Shown here piece by piece: positions 24,410 to 35,890 of a stretch of 64,000 bases of DNA. Within the stretch, counting starts at the first letter, position 1. Every line of letters begins with the position of its first letter. The stretch comes from Oscheius sp. JU75 (taxonomy: Eukaryota; Nematoda; Chromadorea; Rhabditida; Rhabditidae): NCBI GenBank assembly GCA_037178855.1, contig JASJZC010000004.1, positions 1,860,001 to 1,924,000 of the forward strand, written 5' to 3'. The position numbers and the translations under genes are program-made. Under the pieces are notes generated by a model. It was not told where the DNA came from, did not search any database, and saw only the letters and a program-made list of their open reading frames with translations.

Positions 24410-25830
24410 CACACTTTTAGTCGAAAGTTTCTTGCAAGCTTTTTATTGTCGATTCAATCAATCAAGCAAACTAGAAGAGTTCACGATTCTGACAATTGCC
24501 TTAGCGTTCAAGCGACACTTATCGAGGACAGTCTCTCTGGAATTGACTCTCCTGAAAAAAGTGTCTGTTCAAACACGAGAAGAGAGAGCAGTTGTGCACT
24601 CGAGTAGCCTTCTGCTGACCAGTGTATTTGAGAGTACCCCCTGGCCCTCTGTCAATCGGCCGCGCTCTCTCGTAGCCCTCTGACCCCCCGAATCGATAAC
24701 AAACCTCCTGGTATGCATACCAAACGGCAGTCTTGTTCAATCAAAGGCGCCTAACAGGACCGGATTCTTGCTTGACACCCCCTTTTTCCAGGCCAATTGA
24801 CGCCCGAATTCATTCACTACGTCCTACTAAGTCTTTCTTCGCAGATCTTCAAAAATGAGTAGTTCCATCTGTTTCACAACCTTAAAATTCAGTCTCTCCC
24901 ACTCTTTTTGACCGTCCCTGAGCAGTTGTGTCCTCCCCTGACGTTACACTGTGAGCTGCCATTCGGCGTCTCTTTTCTATCCGCCCCCTCCTTGCCATCC
25001 GAATATCAAAACTTGTACTCAACTAAAGGTCTGAAGGGGATTTACCTTATGCAGCACACATTTTGTACCGTCTCTACCAAAACTGTCATAGTTGGATGGT
25101 TTTCTTTGGAGAAATTGTCATATTTGCGTAGAAATTTTTTCGTTTTGAGCCTCTGGAAACTTCAAATAATACTGTAAAAGCCGAAGCATACTTGTTTGAC
25201 TCTCTTGAGCTGTTATGCATATTACCCTCTTTCAGGACAAAAAGGTTAGAGGCTAGTAAAAACGATAGAAAAATCTGTTTAAAAACTCTCTCCACCTCGG
25301 TTTTCTTCCGCGTGTCCATCGGCAATTTGACAGTGGGCCATATCTTCTAGAATGAGTCACGCCCTTTCCTATTTTCTCCGGGCTGATTCAGTTCTCCGCC
25401 ACCGACGCACTTTCCTGTCTCCTACTATTTCACTTTTCATGTTTCTAAAAGAATATGCCGACAAATTCCAAAGTGATTTATTGGAACTGTTAAACCGAAA
25501 ACCATGCTCCATGGTCATATGAGTTTTCGGATTACTTTTTGAGGCCAAACTGTTATGAATTCCATTCCTTACTATCTTTTCCCAACAATAAAAAAAAACC
25601 CCCAAAAAGTGGTGAATTGATCCACGGGGTTTGGAGACCACACCCGGCTGCTGTAAAGCCCCGTGGGAGTGTGGCATCCATCGCAACTGAGCAACCTCTT
25701 TTATTTATCACATTAACCAATTTAAACGGAAGTTTTCAGAGGAAAGATCAGACAGAGAGGGTCAGCTGGGTATAGGGACCTACATATCGCAGGCTCGTGA
25801 ATTTGCCTTTCGTCAATTGGCATTTTCAGT
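24410..25830. other. Intergenic region, head-to-head promoter space of the UBASH3-like and integrin genes
   Basis: About 1.4 kb with no supported gene. Short open frames at 24432-24740, 24908-25177 and 25369-25686 have no recognisable similarity. A GC-rich inverted repeat at about 25620-25672 is described as a separate feature. The right end (CATTTTCAG) is a splice acceptor directly before the integrin start. Confidence 0.45.
25620..25672. repeat. Short GC-rich inverted repeat (hairpin) in intergenic DNA
   Basis: The arms CCACGGGGTTT and AAAGCCCCGTGG can form an 8-bp perfect GC-rich stem extended by three A:T pairs beyond a bulged G. The loop is about 22 nt. It lies in otherwise AT-rich DNA, with a run of A and C on its left. 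It could be part of a small structured RNA or a relic of a repeat. Confidence 0.4.
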
Positions 25831-28800
25831 ATGCATTCGTTTTTGCGGTTTTCCGCCTTCCTTATAGCCGTCTCATGGACAGCAGATGTCCAAGATTGGA
25901 GACAAGCCGGTGATGGTTTGTAGCTTCAATAGTCTGTTTTGGACGGAATCGATTTCAGCATCTGGGAAAGTGTTAGAAGGGAAGAAGGACTTCCCCTGCT
26001 ACTCACTTTCAAGGGAAAACTATACCTGCAGTGCCTGTATCCAACTTCATGACTCTTGCGCCTGGTGCGGATCTCCCGTGAGTTTTTCTTACTCGAATAA
26101 CTGAGGAATAATTATTAGGTGTTCGATCAGAAGAAACCATACGCCCGATGTGACAACCGAGCCAAACTTCTCGAGCACGGATGTCCTGAGAGCTACATCG
26201 AAGATCCTGAGACGAAACTCGAGATAGAGAAAGATGCCCCTTTGACTAATCAGGGAGAAGTCGAGAACGAGGATGATGCCACCCAGATCAAACCTCAGGA
26301 AATGTTCGTTGAGATCAGACCAAGTAAGTTCTCTATGACCAGCCTAATGTTTCTTGGCATGAAATGACTTGTCAGAGTTTTTGGGTGTTACTATTGACAT
26401 GCGATTGTGCGGACACCATGACAGAGACGGACGGACACCATCGCGCTTTAGTAATGACTGCAATTACTGTTTTCAAGTCAAATTAAATCGCATCAGTGCC
26501 TCTGGGAGTGCGTTATCCTTGTCACGGCAGCTTGACTGGAACATCATCAACCAACCAGCCCCAACGGGGCATCAGCTAAACTTGTTTATACAAAAGTTTT
26601 TACAGAATCCCGTGTCCAGTTCACTGTAACCTATCGCCAGGCTGTTGACTATCCAGTTGATCTGTACTACCTCATGGATCTGTCCTACTCGATGAAGGAC
26701 GACAAGAAGAAGTTGTCCGAGCTTGGAGATCTCCTTGGTTTGCTGGTTTGCTTACTGTTGATTATGCGGAGTTCAGCTGAGAGAATGAGAACGATCACAA
26801 AGAACTTCCGTCTGGGATTCGGATCTTTCGTTGACAAGAAACTCATGCCATTCATCGATCCCAGAATCGAGAAGCAGAAGTCGCCTTGCCCCGAGCCTTG
26901 TGCTGAGCCATACGGATTCAAACAGTGAGTATAAGGCTATACAAAGTTCATTCCTCTCTTCCAGTCAAATGACTCTGACCACAAACACTGAAAAGTTCAA
27001 GGCCGAAGTCGAGAAGGCCGAGATTTCCGGAAACTTGGATGCTCCCGAAGGTGGTTTCGATGCCATTGTTCAAGCTCTAGCCTGTAACGTAAGAATTCTG
27101 TTTAACCGAAAGATTCGACCTCTTTAGCAAACGATCGGTTGGAGAGAACGTGCTCGTCGCATGTTGGTCTTTTCTACCGACGCCGGATTCCATTTCGCTG
27201 GAGACGGAAAGCTTGCCGGAGTTGTCGAACCTAACGACGGTCAATGTCATCTTGATCGTCATGGCTATTACACGGAGACTCTGAACCAGGACTACCCCTC
27301 GATCGCTCTTCTTCATCAGCTGATCAAGACCAACAAGGCCAACATCATCTTCGCCGTCACCAAGCCCAATAAGGAGCTATACACCCAACTTTCCGAAGCA
27401 CTTCCCGACGTTTCTTCCTCTGTCGGAGTCCTGGCTGATGATTCTCGCAATATTGTCGAGCTCATCGCCTCGGAATATCTGAAGATCAGTGAGAAGATCA
27501 TCATGGTCGACAATGCCAATGCTAGTGACGGTCTCCGTCTGACCTACAAGAGCAAATGTCTCGAGTAAACTAGGTTTTAAATAAGAAATTTATCTGAATT
27601 CAGTGGAGCCACCTTCCGAGATACCAATGTTTGTGGAGGAATCCGTGTTGGAGACGAAGTTGAGTTCGAGGTGACTCTTGAGAACACTCACTGTGTCGAC
27701 AAGAGAGACTTCCTCCTCCGAATTGGTCCTTCCGGTCTGGACGAGAGTCTTCTGGTTAACGTGAAAGTGCTATGTGACTGTGACTGTGAACAGGAAGATA
27801 GAATTGTCAAGAATGCTGCGGAATGTCATGGAGGAGATCAGGTCTGCGGAATCTGTCGATGCAAAGGTGGCAACGTTGGAAAGTACTGTGAGTGCAATCG
27901 ACCCGGAATGAGTACTGCCGCTCTCAATGAGAAGTGCAAGAGGTTGAATCTCCTTTGTTCTCTCTTGAACCTACCAAATTCAGAACAAACGAGTCGGCTA
28001 TCTGTGAGGGTCGAGGAGTCTGTAACTGTGGACGTTGCGAATGTAATCCTCGAGCTGTAAGACAAATTTTTTTACTATTTCAATCGATATCCAGAACCCC
28101 GAAGAGCAGATTTCCGGAGAGTTTTGTGAGTGTGACAATTTCAACTGTCCCCGTCACGACCGCAAGATCTGTGCCGAGCACGGAGAGTGCAACTGCGGCC
28201 AGTGTATATGTGCTCCCGGATGGACTGGTCGTGCTTGTGAGTGTCCAATCAGTACGGACTCGTGTCTTTCTGCAAACGGAAAGATCTGTAACGGAAAGGG
28301 AGAATGCATCTGTGGACGGTAACTATTGTAACTGGCAGTATTCTAAGGTTTCTTCAGTTGCCGCTGCTTTGATGGCCCCGACGGCAACCGTTATTCCGGG
28401 GCAAAGTGCGAGATCTGCCCAACTTGTCCCACCAAGTGTGTCGAATACAAGCCTTGTGTCATGTGTCAGCAGTGGCAGACTGGTCCTTACGACGAAGAAA
28501 AGTGCCGAGAGTGCAACTTCAAAGTCATCCCAGTCAAAGAGTTGCCAGGTCTGTTACTCTCATTCCCATCTTATAGTTTTTTTTAGTCATGAATGAGACC
28601 ACAGCTTGTCAATTTGTCGATCCAGCCGATGACTGTACCTTCTACTACCAGTACTTCTATGACGAGGCGACTGGAAATGCCACAGTCTGGGTCAAGGAAC
28701 ACAAGGACTGTCCTCCTCCTGTCCCAGTTCTGGCCATTGTGCTCGGAGTTATTGCTGGAATTGTCATCCTGGGTGCGTTATAAGATTGTTCTTTTGAACG

Positions 28801-29026
28801 AGGTCTTTAGGTATCATTCTTCTCTTGGTCTGGAAACTGCTGACCATTATCCATGACCGTCGCGAGTATGCCAGTTTCGCCCAACAGCAACTCAATCCTC
28901 AATGGGACACCAACGAAAATCCTATCTACAAACAAGGTACTGTATACAGTTGAGAGAATAATCCAAGTATTTTCAGCCACGACAACCTTTCAAAATCCAG
29001 CCTATGCGGGCAAGAAGGGTCTCTAA
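25831..29026 (+). CDS. pat-3: Integrin beta subunit
   Basis: Adhesion receptor of about 790 residues. A signal peptide ([18 protein letters not shown]) is followed by a PSI region with [15 protein letters not shown]. The beta-I (VWA) domain carries the MIDAS motif [15 protein letters not shown] at about 26650-26700. The specificity-loop/ADMIDAS region and [14 protein letters not shown] follow. Cysteine-rich I-EGF repeats are at 27770-28330 ([30 protein letters not shown]). A beta-tail domain comes next, then a transmembrane helix [18 protein letters not shown] at about 28720-28775. The short cytoplasmic tail has the talin/kindlin-binding motifs NPIY and NPAY. More than ten introns, mostly 40-60 nt, were removed by reading frame. 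The start ATG lies one base after a TTTTCAG acceptor. It pairs with an alpha subunit to link matrix to actin. Confidence 0.95.
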
Positions 29027-29627
29027 AACCCCGACCAACTCTCTTCATGACAGCATTTGCTCAACTTATTGCCTTTTTTTGTCATAAATGTTCTCTTGTT
29101 CGCTATGTAAAAAAAAAAAAATGCCCCGTCCGTCTTCAGTTACACAAAATTGCTCCTTTTACGCGGTTTCCTTTTGTTCTGTTAGTTCTCACACGATCCA
29201 ATCGAAAATAGGTCATTTCCTCTTGTTAATTATTCAACTCATGGTGCTTTGTACTACATACACTCTGACATCAGTGCTTTTCCGTTAATAAAATGTCAAT
29301 TTCACATTCTGTAAGCTCTTGACAAATAATGAGAGAATTTCCAGAGAGCCGTTGGCCATTTGATTTCCTTCTCCCGCCGGTTCTTCCATAACTATTTTCT
29401 GGCGCTCTTTCAAACGCTCTTTTATTCAAAGCTTAGTTATTTTTGCACAACTTTTTTTTTCAAATGGCTCGGTTGTGTACTGTTTATTTGCGTTGAAATG
29501 TGGCGTTCTGTCAAAAAGGTGGTTGTTTATCTCTGCTTCGCCTTATCATTTTTTTCGTTCACTGACCATTACAGTCGGTTTTCAGCTGCTGCCCCTTCGA
29601 AAGACCGTTTTTATCTCTACCAGGACA
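29027..29627. other. Integrin 3' UTR and intergenic region
   Basis: T-rich DNA with an A run near 29108-29120 and AATAAAATG at about 29287, a plausible polyadenylation signal for the integrin mRNA. Plus-strand open frames at 29360-29671 are T-rich and overlap the RPIA start; they are not supported. Confidence 0.4.
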
Positions 29628-30588
29628 ATGTCCGAGATGTCTCCAAAGGAGTTGGCAAAGAAAAAGGTTAGTGCAGCTGTAGTTCAAAACTTCTTTCAGG
29701 CAGCGTATTCATGCGCCGAAAAGAATGTGTCCAGTGGCTGTCGACTCGGAGTGGGATCTGGATCAACAGTCAAGTAAGACGGTTTCAATTCCTTTCGAGC
29801 TTTAAAGCCTAGGTACTTAGTCGACTACCTCGGAGAAAACTACAAATCTGGCAAACTGAAGGACATTTCATGTGTTCCCACAAGCTTTCAGGTTGATTCG
29901 AGAAGAGACTTTCACATACTTACAATTTTTTAGACGAAGAAATGGCTTCTAGAAGCAGGTTTACCCGTTACAGAACTGGATTCTACACCGGAGTTGGACG
30001 TGTGCATTGACGGTGCTGACGAGGTTTGTTGTTTAAAGCCCTAAAACTACTATTCTCAGGTCGACCAAGAGTTCATTTGCATCAAAGGAGGAGGAGGATG
30101 TCTGGCACGCGAAAAGATTGTACAAAACGCTTCAGCTAAATTCTTCGTAATAAGTTCTGTTGATTGAGCCTTATTCTGTTTCAGGTAATAGCCGACAGTT
30201 CGAAAGAGTCAGTGAATCTGGGCGAAAACTACAACTACATTCCAATCGAAGTCATTCCCTTCGCCGCCGAGACAGTTTTGAGGGCACTTCCGCGTCTTTT
30301 CGGTGGATCGGCCGAGCTCCGCATGGCTCAGAAAAAGTGCGGTCCCGTCATCACAGACAACAATAATTACATTGTTGATTGGGTAGAAAATGTCTCAACT
30401 TTCCTAATCATTTCCCAATGCAGTCCTTCGACAAAAGCAAGAAATACGATTGGCGCAGTATTCAGCTGAAGTTGGCCAACACTCCTGGAATTGTCGAGAC
30501 CGGCCTGTTTATCGATGTCGTCGACAGCGTCTTCTTCGCGTCTTCTTCCACTCCCGGCGGCAGTGTCAAGGAGCTCACAAGAAACTAG
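29628..30588 (+). CDS. rpia: Ribose-5-phosphate isomerase A
   Basis: Pentose-phosphate enzyme interconverting ribose 5-phosphate and ribulose 5-phosphate. The frame starts MSEMSPKELAKKK. After a 33-nt intron it continues AAYSCAEKNV and GVGSGSTVK (the substrate-binding GSGST loop). The exon ending CIDGADE carries the catalytic Asp motif DGADE, followed by IKGGGGCLAREKIV, a conserved KGGGG loop. The end reads ANTPGIVETGLFIDVVDSVF and then GGSVKELTRN, typical for the family. It has six introns, most below 60 nt, and about 235 residues, the usual length. The start is the upstream ATG of two in frame. Confidence 0.93.
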
Positions 30589-31249
30589 TTTTTGTATGCC
30601 TTTTAAATCTTGTAGTCCGTATAAATTTTGTAACCAAATAGCCTCGGTCAATATCATAGAAGATGAAGGGTGATTTCACTATGCAAGTTTGGCTGATACC
30701 CCATTGGGACCCGTGACAGGTAGATGCTGTTCCAGTTGAGCTATCGTGACGGGAGCAACGTTCTCCCAGAGACGCATGGTAGTCGGACGCATTATATTCG
30801 ATTGGTTTGTCAGACGGAAACTTTTCTGCCATCACGTTCTTATTCCAAGCACTATTTTCGCGACATGCTCCTTTTCTGGTCGTAATCCTTCTCCCCACTC
30901 ATGCTCAGGCACAACTTAAAGAGAAGCCAGTGATAGACCCTACTATTTCCAAGATCGTGAAAGAGTTTGATGCCTTCTACAATGACGGGAAATACAATAA
31001 TATGGCTAAGGTGACTTTATTCAGTATCTTTCAACTACTAAAGCGCAATGGTGTCTGTCCGTGCGTCACCACGAACAAAAAGCTGGCAAGTCATGGCATG
31101 TCAAGAATTAGGTTGACGAGTCAGACTTGGGGGAAATCAGGGGCCTTGGGCTATGAGAGAACTACAAAGCCGTCTGTTGACAATGCTAAGTCAAGACTAA
31201 GAAACGGCGAAGCCGTCGCTGACGGCTGGTAATAAAACAATGATAATCA
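30589..31249. other. Intergenic or poorly resolved region after RPIA
   Basis: A plus-strand frame at 30807-31232 (142 codons) contains a protein-like stretch KPVIDPTISKIVKEFDAFYN at about 30922-30981, preceded by a TGCTCAG acceptor. On the minus strand 30680-30832 is open (starts MAEKFPSDKPIEYN). Neither could be assembled into a gene with a known domain. A perfect 7-bp hairpin (AGCCGTC gct GACGGCT) lies at about 31211-31227. Confidence 0.35.
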
Positions 31250-31475
31250 TTAGATACCCGCGAACAACTCTCAAGGGTCTTGAGAGTGAGTTTTCTCTCA
31301 ATTATCCTCTGAGCAGTCCCTAGACATCACCAAGGACCTAGTTAGACTACATGCGCTTTGTGTAGAACGTCTCAATGTAAGCGGTTCTAATAGAGTTCTA
31401 GACGACCTTCCTCTTTGCTAACAATAATCCTATTGCTGCCTCCACTTCGTAGGCAAGAGTAATCTCAAGAATCTG
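31250..31475 (+). CDS. Possible 3' exons of an unrecognised gene
   Basis: After a CATTAG acceptor (about 31252), the pieces TREQLSRVLR, SLDITKDLVRLHALCVERLN and ARVISRI join in one frame across two short GT..AG introns (31287-31317 and 31379-31452) and end in a stop. The product would be helical and leucine-rich, like the tail of a small coiled-coil protein. The 5' exons were not identified with confidence; the stretch at 30922-31010 is a candidate. No family assigned. Confidence 0.35.
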
Positions 31476-31974
31476 AACAAGGGCACCGGTCTCTTCAGGG
31501 GTGTTATGGTTCATGTGAGTTTAGCCAAAAGAGAACACTGAGAGAGATTTTAGGAGGAAAACATTTGCTGGAAGATTAAGTGCGGAAAAATCTACTGAAT
31601 TCTCACTCTTTTTTGAGACTATAAATAGTTGACCAACTGTCTACTTCCTCTGATTATGGCTAACCTGCTCACAAAACTATTGCTTGAGTGGCTCTAAGCT
31701 TGAAAGTTGCTATAAAAGCACATTTAAATTCCCGCCACACATTTGGTCTCGAAACGATTATTAGCCTGATTGTCAGGGGTTCTACTGTCGCCGGCGGTCT
31801 TTTTGTGTTGCAGTTGGTGGTCTCGGAAGTTATTCCTCTCCTGCATCATTTATCACAGAGCTATTATTGTATCTTTCGGTCCATAATTTTTCTTCAAACT
31901 AGACTATGTAAGATATGAGATCAAAATATCTGAACCTTTCTCCTTTTTACAAACGGAAAACGCGCACTTTTTAG
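31476..31974. other. Upstream region of histone H1
   Basis: No supported gene. AT-rich DNA with a TATA-like TATAAATAG at about 31620 and TATAAAAGC at about 31710, plausible promoter elements for H1. The plus-strand frame 31688-31918 has no recognisable product. Confidence 0.35.
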
Positions 31975-32659
31975 ATGGCCGATATGATCGATTCTCAGCC
32001 TGTGGCTAAAAATTCTTCCTCGGAAAAAAAGTCTTCCAAGAAGACTGCCGCCAACGTTGACCACCCGCCTTATATCACGATGATCACCGAGGCTATCCAA
32101 TCTCTCAAGGAACGCAACGGAAGCTCTCGTAATGCTATTAAGAAGTATCTCCATGATACTTACGGAATTGTCGCAGACACCGTCAGTTTACTCTGCTATT
32201 ACTATATTACGCGTCTTTTTTAGCATAAGGTCTACATTAATGCTGCTCTCAAGCGAGGCATCGAGAACGGTACTCTCAAACAAGTCAGTGGCAGCTTCAA
32301 GGTTAACCACGAGCACAACGTAATCTCGCTCAAAAGTATCAGCATCTACAAGTTTGTTTAGACCGCTACTACCAAGGCCAATGGCGCTAAGGCAACCAAG
32401 AAGTCTGACAAGGAAGCTGCAAAATCACCCGTCAAGAAGTCGACAACCAAGAAAGCTGATGCTGCTCCTAAAAAGGCTGCCAAGACTGCTTCGGATGTAT
32501 GTTACCTGGAATTCTCTCCGCAGTGTTGTTTTTTTTCAGCCTAAGAAGACTACTCCGAAGAAGGCTTCGGCCGCCGCCTCCAAGAAAGGTGGTCGTCCTC
32601 CCAAGTCAGCCGCTGCCAAGTCTCCCAAGGTTACTAAGAAGGCTGCCGCCGCACACTAA
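31975..32659 (+). CDS. Linker histone H1 (intron-containing)
   Basis: The globular winged-helix domain reads HPPYITMITEAIQSLKERNG, then SSRNAIKKYLHDTYG and VYINAALKRGIENGTLKQV. The C-terminal tail is rich in K, A, P and S (TTKKADAAPKKAAKTAS, KKGGRPPKSAAAKSPK), as in every H1. Three introns interrupt it (about 32179-32223, 32321-32362 and 32497-32540). The 3' flank has ATTAAATAAACG and no histone stem-loop. It is therefore probably a polyadenylated, replication-independent H1. The product of about 190 residues compacts nucleosome arrays. Confidence 0.92.
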
Positions 32660-32914
32660 TCCACTGTAAATATTTTGTTCTTCGTTGCAATTTGAATTTT
32701 GTTGTGCCCTCATTAAATAAACGCCGATACTATTGGAGTTGTTCCTTTCAAATTTTGTTTGATTTCTTACATGGATATTGGGTCAGTGGACAAGTTGTAC
32801 AGGCCGTCGCGTTCAAAACGAATGAACACGCGGCAACGGGCGCTGTTTGAACGGCCTAGTCTTCTCGCTGCTTTTCTCGTTCGATCACCCCTTTCATTTC
32901 CTTTCAGTGATGAA

Positions 32915-35138
32915 ATGGATCACTTCTGGTATTTGAAAGCCTACCAGAAACGTAGAAAATTGTATCGGGACCAAATTGTTTGTGACTATAGAACACCGCC
33001 TGAGCGTATTTTTCAATATCTGGCATCTAATCGAGAACTTCTGGTTGCAAACTCGTCAAATTCCGCGGTGACTTCTGCTAATTTTCTCTCGTAAGCTCTG
33101 AACTTTCAGAATGAATGGGTTTCTGCACGGTTCACGCCATCCGACGATACTTTATTATGCCTGGGCGGCAACGACGGATCTATTGGTTTATACAATGTTC
33201 TCTTAGCTATTGATGAAACCACAACTGATGTCAATGCTGGAATGGTATCATGTAAGGATTTGTCTGGGTGTTCATTTGGTTCCAGGTGTTAAAGCACATT
33301 CTGGAGCAGTAATGGGTGTCTACGGCGTACCTGGACAAAGTAACAATTTGCTGAGTATTGGAGGGGACGGAACCGCCAAGTTAGGAACTGAATCTGCAAG
33401 TTTCTTATATTTTTTCAGACTATTCGATATGGAAAGGAAGACACGTATTAGTTGTTTTGATGGACACGAGACAATCGTTCGATCTGCTTCTTTTGCCCCA
33501 GATAGTCCTAGTAATCCCTATCAAATGCACACCAAATGCTCCTTGTTCAGATGAGTTTGCCACCTGTGGACGTGATGGCAAGTTCTGCATTCATGATCGA
33601 AGATGTCAGGCGAAAAAAGATAGGCATGGAGTTCATTTCATTCCCGCAGTGCAAAGCATGCCGGACGCCCATTACTTCCTAGGTTTCAAGCTTACTTTTT
33701 TGTCATACACGACAAATTCAGATAATGGGAAGCCCTACAAGGATTTCACAAACGTTCCCGGCCTTACGAATATCATCTATCTCGACGAAAATACTATTGT
33801 GACATCCTCGGACAAAGCCATCAGGTTTGTTGGAGCTTTTGACAGAACAGATGTTCCAGTGGAATTCGGCTCTGGGATCCTCGTAAATTGATAAAGAAGC
33901 CCTTTAGGAAACTTGACATTCCTCATCGACGAGAATCTAAGCAGATTGGTTAGTGATCTCATATTACACATATAAAAGTTTCTTCAGGAATAGCATCCAT
34001 GGACGTGAACCGATTTTCTAGCTCACTGTTCGTGGCTGTAACCGACAACAACATTTTCGAGTTTCCTCTTGGCTGTTCGCAAAATTCGCCTGTCCGGAAG
34101 TACTCTAATGCCTTCACCACCTCATACGACGTCACAGTAACAGTTTCCACTGATAAACAACCCCTGTCTTCCTAGATTTCTGCTTCTCCCGTCTCGGATC
34201 ATTTGCTTAGCGGATCAGTATTGAACAATGCTGCACTTCTCTACAATACTCCTGTTTGTTCTAACTTTTTTTCTTTAAGTGACCAGCTATTCAGGCAACA
34301 CACAGCCTCGACGGCGACCTCTCGAGCCATCTTGAAGAGATTAATCCGTGTTTCAAGTTGGCGGGACACGATTCAGATATTACTGCGGTCAGCTGGAGCA
34401 GCCGGGGAACGTAGACTGAACTCGTCTTTTTTATTTCAATTTTTTTTCAGATATATCGTGACGCTAGACGAGAGTAGTTTCCGAATCTGGTCGCCGAACT
34501 TCGAACGAACTGAAAAAGAGGAGTTTGTGGTTCATAAAGACACATTGCCTGCATTTACGCGGGCTTCTTTCGTTGGTGATCAGTTTGAGAAGAGGTGATT
34601 CTCATCTCATCATTTGCTTACAAACGTTCTTGTAGCCTATCGTTCAGCAAGTTCAAGCAGCTGACCGTATCTCCAAGTAAGTCTCCGTTCAAATCGCCGG
34701 TGAAGAAACGGATGCGAATATCGTCGGCCTGCTCATCTCCGTTTGCGGACAGAACGAATCTTGACTCGCCGGCAAGAGCAGATTTCCAGCTTTTCTGTAA
34801 ACGACAAATGACCAGGAATCTTCCAAGAAGAAATAACAGCTCGGAAGTTGACGATTCGATCAAAGAAAAGCCGGCAAGCGACAAGAAACTTCCTCGGAAA
34901 AATATCATGGAATTTTTCCGCCAGAAAACGATTGACAAACCAGTGGCACCTCTGAATGATCCAACAAAGGGTATGTTTTATACTATGTATCATTTGTTCA
35001 ACTCCATGTTCAGCTTCTCCGAGCCGAAATCTCATGGGAGACTTCTTGGTAGCCTCCTCCATTCCAGCTGCCAGTCCTTCGTCAAACACGATCAAGAGAT
35101 ACTTCCAGCCAGCTCCACACACTCGTCGCTCTAAATAA
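32915..35138 (+). CDS. dtl: CDT2/DTL-like WD40 substrate receptor of CRL4
   Basis: WD40 protein, then a basic disordered tail. Blades can be read at LLCLGGNDGSIGLYNV, LLSIGGDGTAKL plus RLFDMERKT, FATCGRDGKFCIHDRR, TIVTSSDKAIR, FVAVTDNNIFEFPL, HLLSGSVLNNAALLYN, and GHDSDITAVSW with SFRIWSPNF. The order and spacing fit DTL. The tail (34650-35138) is rich in S, P and K, with SPSKSPFKSPVKKR. It ends near a PIP-box-like NTIKRYFQPAPHTRRSK, comparable to the C-terminal PIP box of vertebrate CDT2. CRL4-CDT2 degrades CDT1, p21/CKI-1 and SET8 on PCNA-loaded chromatin. The start at 32915 lies eight bases after a CCTTTCAG acceptor. A longer N-terminus from 32773 would need an improbably short intron. Orthology is inferred from pattern, not alignment. 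Confidence 0.72.
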
Positions 35139-35285
35139 CCAAATTGTAACAGCTTTTGTACATTATTTCTTCCCCACAATTCCGAGTACAGTCATGGGTA
35201 ATTTTGTTTACGGATCTGTTCTTACGGTTTCTCGTGATTTTATTCGACTGCCACGCAGAATAAAACTATAGTTTTGTTATCTAAT
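35139..35285. other. 3' flank of the CDT2-like gene
   Basis: Contains AATAAAACTATAG at about 35258-35270, a likely polyadenylation signal. Nothing else is visible. Confidence 0.4.
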
Positions 35286-35890
35286 AGGTGCAGAAAACGG
35301 ACTGGTTTGTTCCGTATTCCGGTCACTGCTTGATCCCAGTTAGTGCGCGTCATGGGCTCCAAGAATGCCCTGGATCCTGCCCAATTAGGAGACGATCTAA
35401 CTTTGATCTTTCCAAATGGTTAGACCATAAAATAAGTCCCGAGGAGGCATTGGAATCTATATGTGAGTGAGAATGGATAACTTGATATTCGTTTAGTGAA
35501 TCCATCATCTGAGCGGATGGTTGTAGTTGATGAGAAAGAACCCCAACCTCCAAGGAGTGTCGCTGGTGATTTATACTTCTCTAACTCCAGGAACCCCTAT
35601 ATAGGTAGATTCCTTCGATCCTTCGCAAAAGATCTTACAACGGACTGGCTTAATTAGAACATTCTGCATAAGAATCCAGCCGAGGCTATAACTACTGTTT
35701 ATCAATTTCTAGGTCTTCACAAAACTGCCTCCGCTTTGAAACTGAATCAGGCGTATCAAAAGAAGGTGATAGAAGTTTCAAGTAGAAGTTTCATGAAGGT
35801 GAACAAGTGGCTCATCGAATGAAGACGGATACCTTGTTCGCTCTCATCGAGGCCAACTACTCTCCTAGAACTTTGAAGCCAGGCATTTGA
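35286..35890 (+). CDS. Unrecognised multi-exon gene, possibly decayed
   Basis: Protein-like segments follow one another: FDLSKWLDHKISPEEALESI, then (after a 34-nt GTGAGT..TTTAG intron) LNPSSERMVVVDEKEPQPP and AGDLYFSNSRNPYI, then NILHKNPAEAITTVYQFLG and HRMKTDTLFALIEANYSPR, ending at TGA 35888-35890. Between NPYI and NILH the obvious GTAGAT..ATTAG intron leaves the frame off by one. Between the last two segments an intron of only about 20 nt would be needed. Either the splice sites are unusual or the gene has frameshifts. I recognise no domain. Confidence 0.4.

Noticed and set aside
24410-25830. A gene in the long gap before integrin
   Set aside because: No frame with recognisable motifs, splice structure or consistent codon use; only the inverted repeat stood out.
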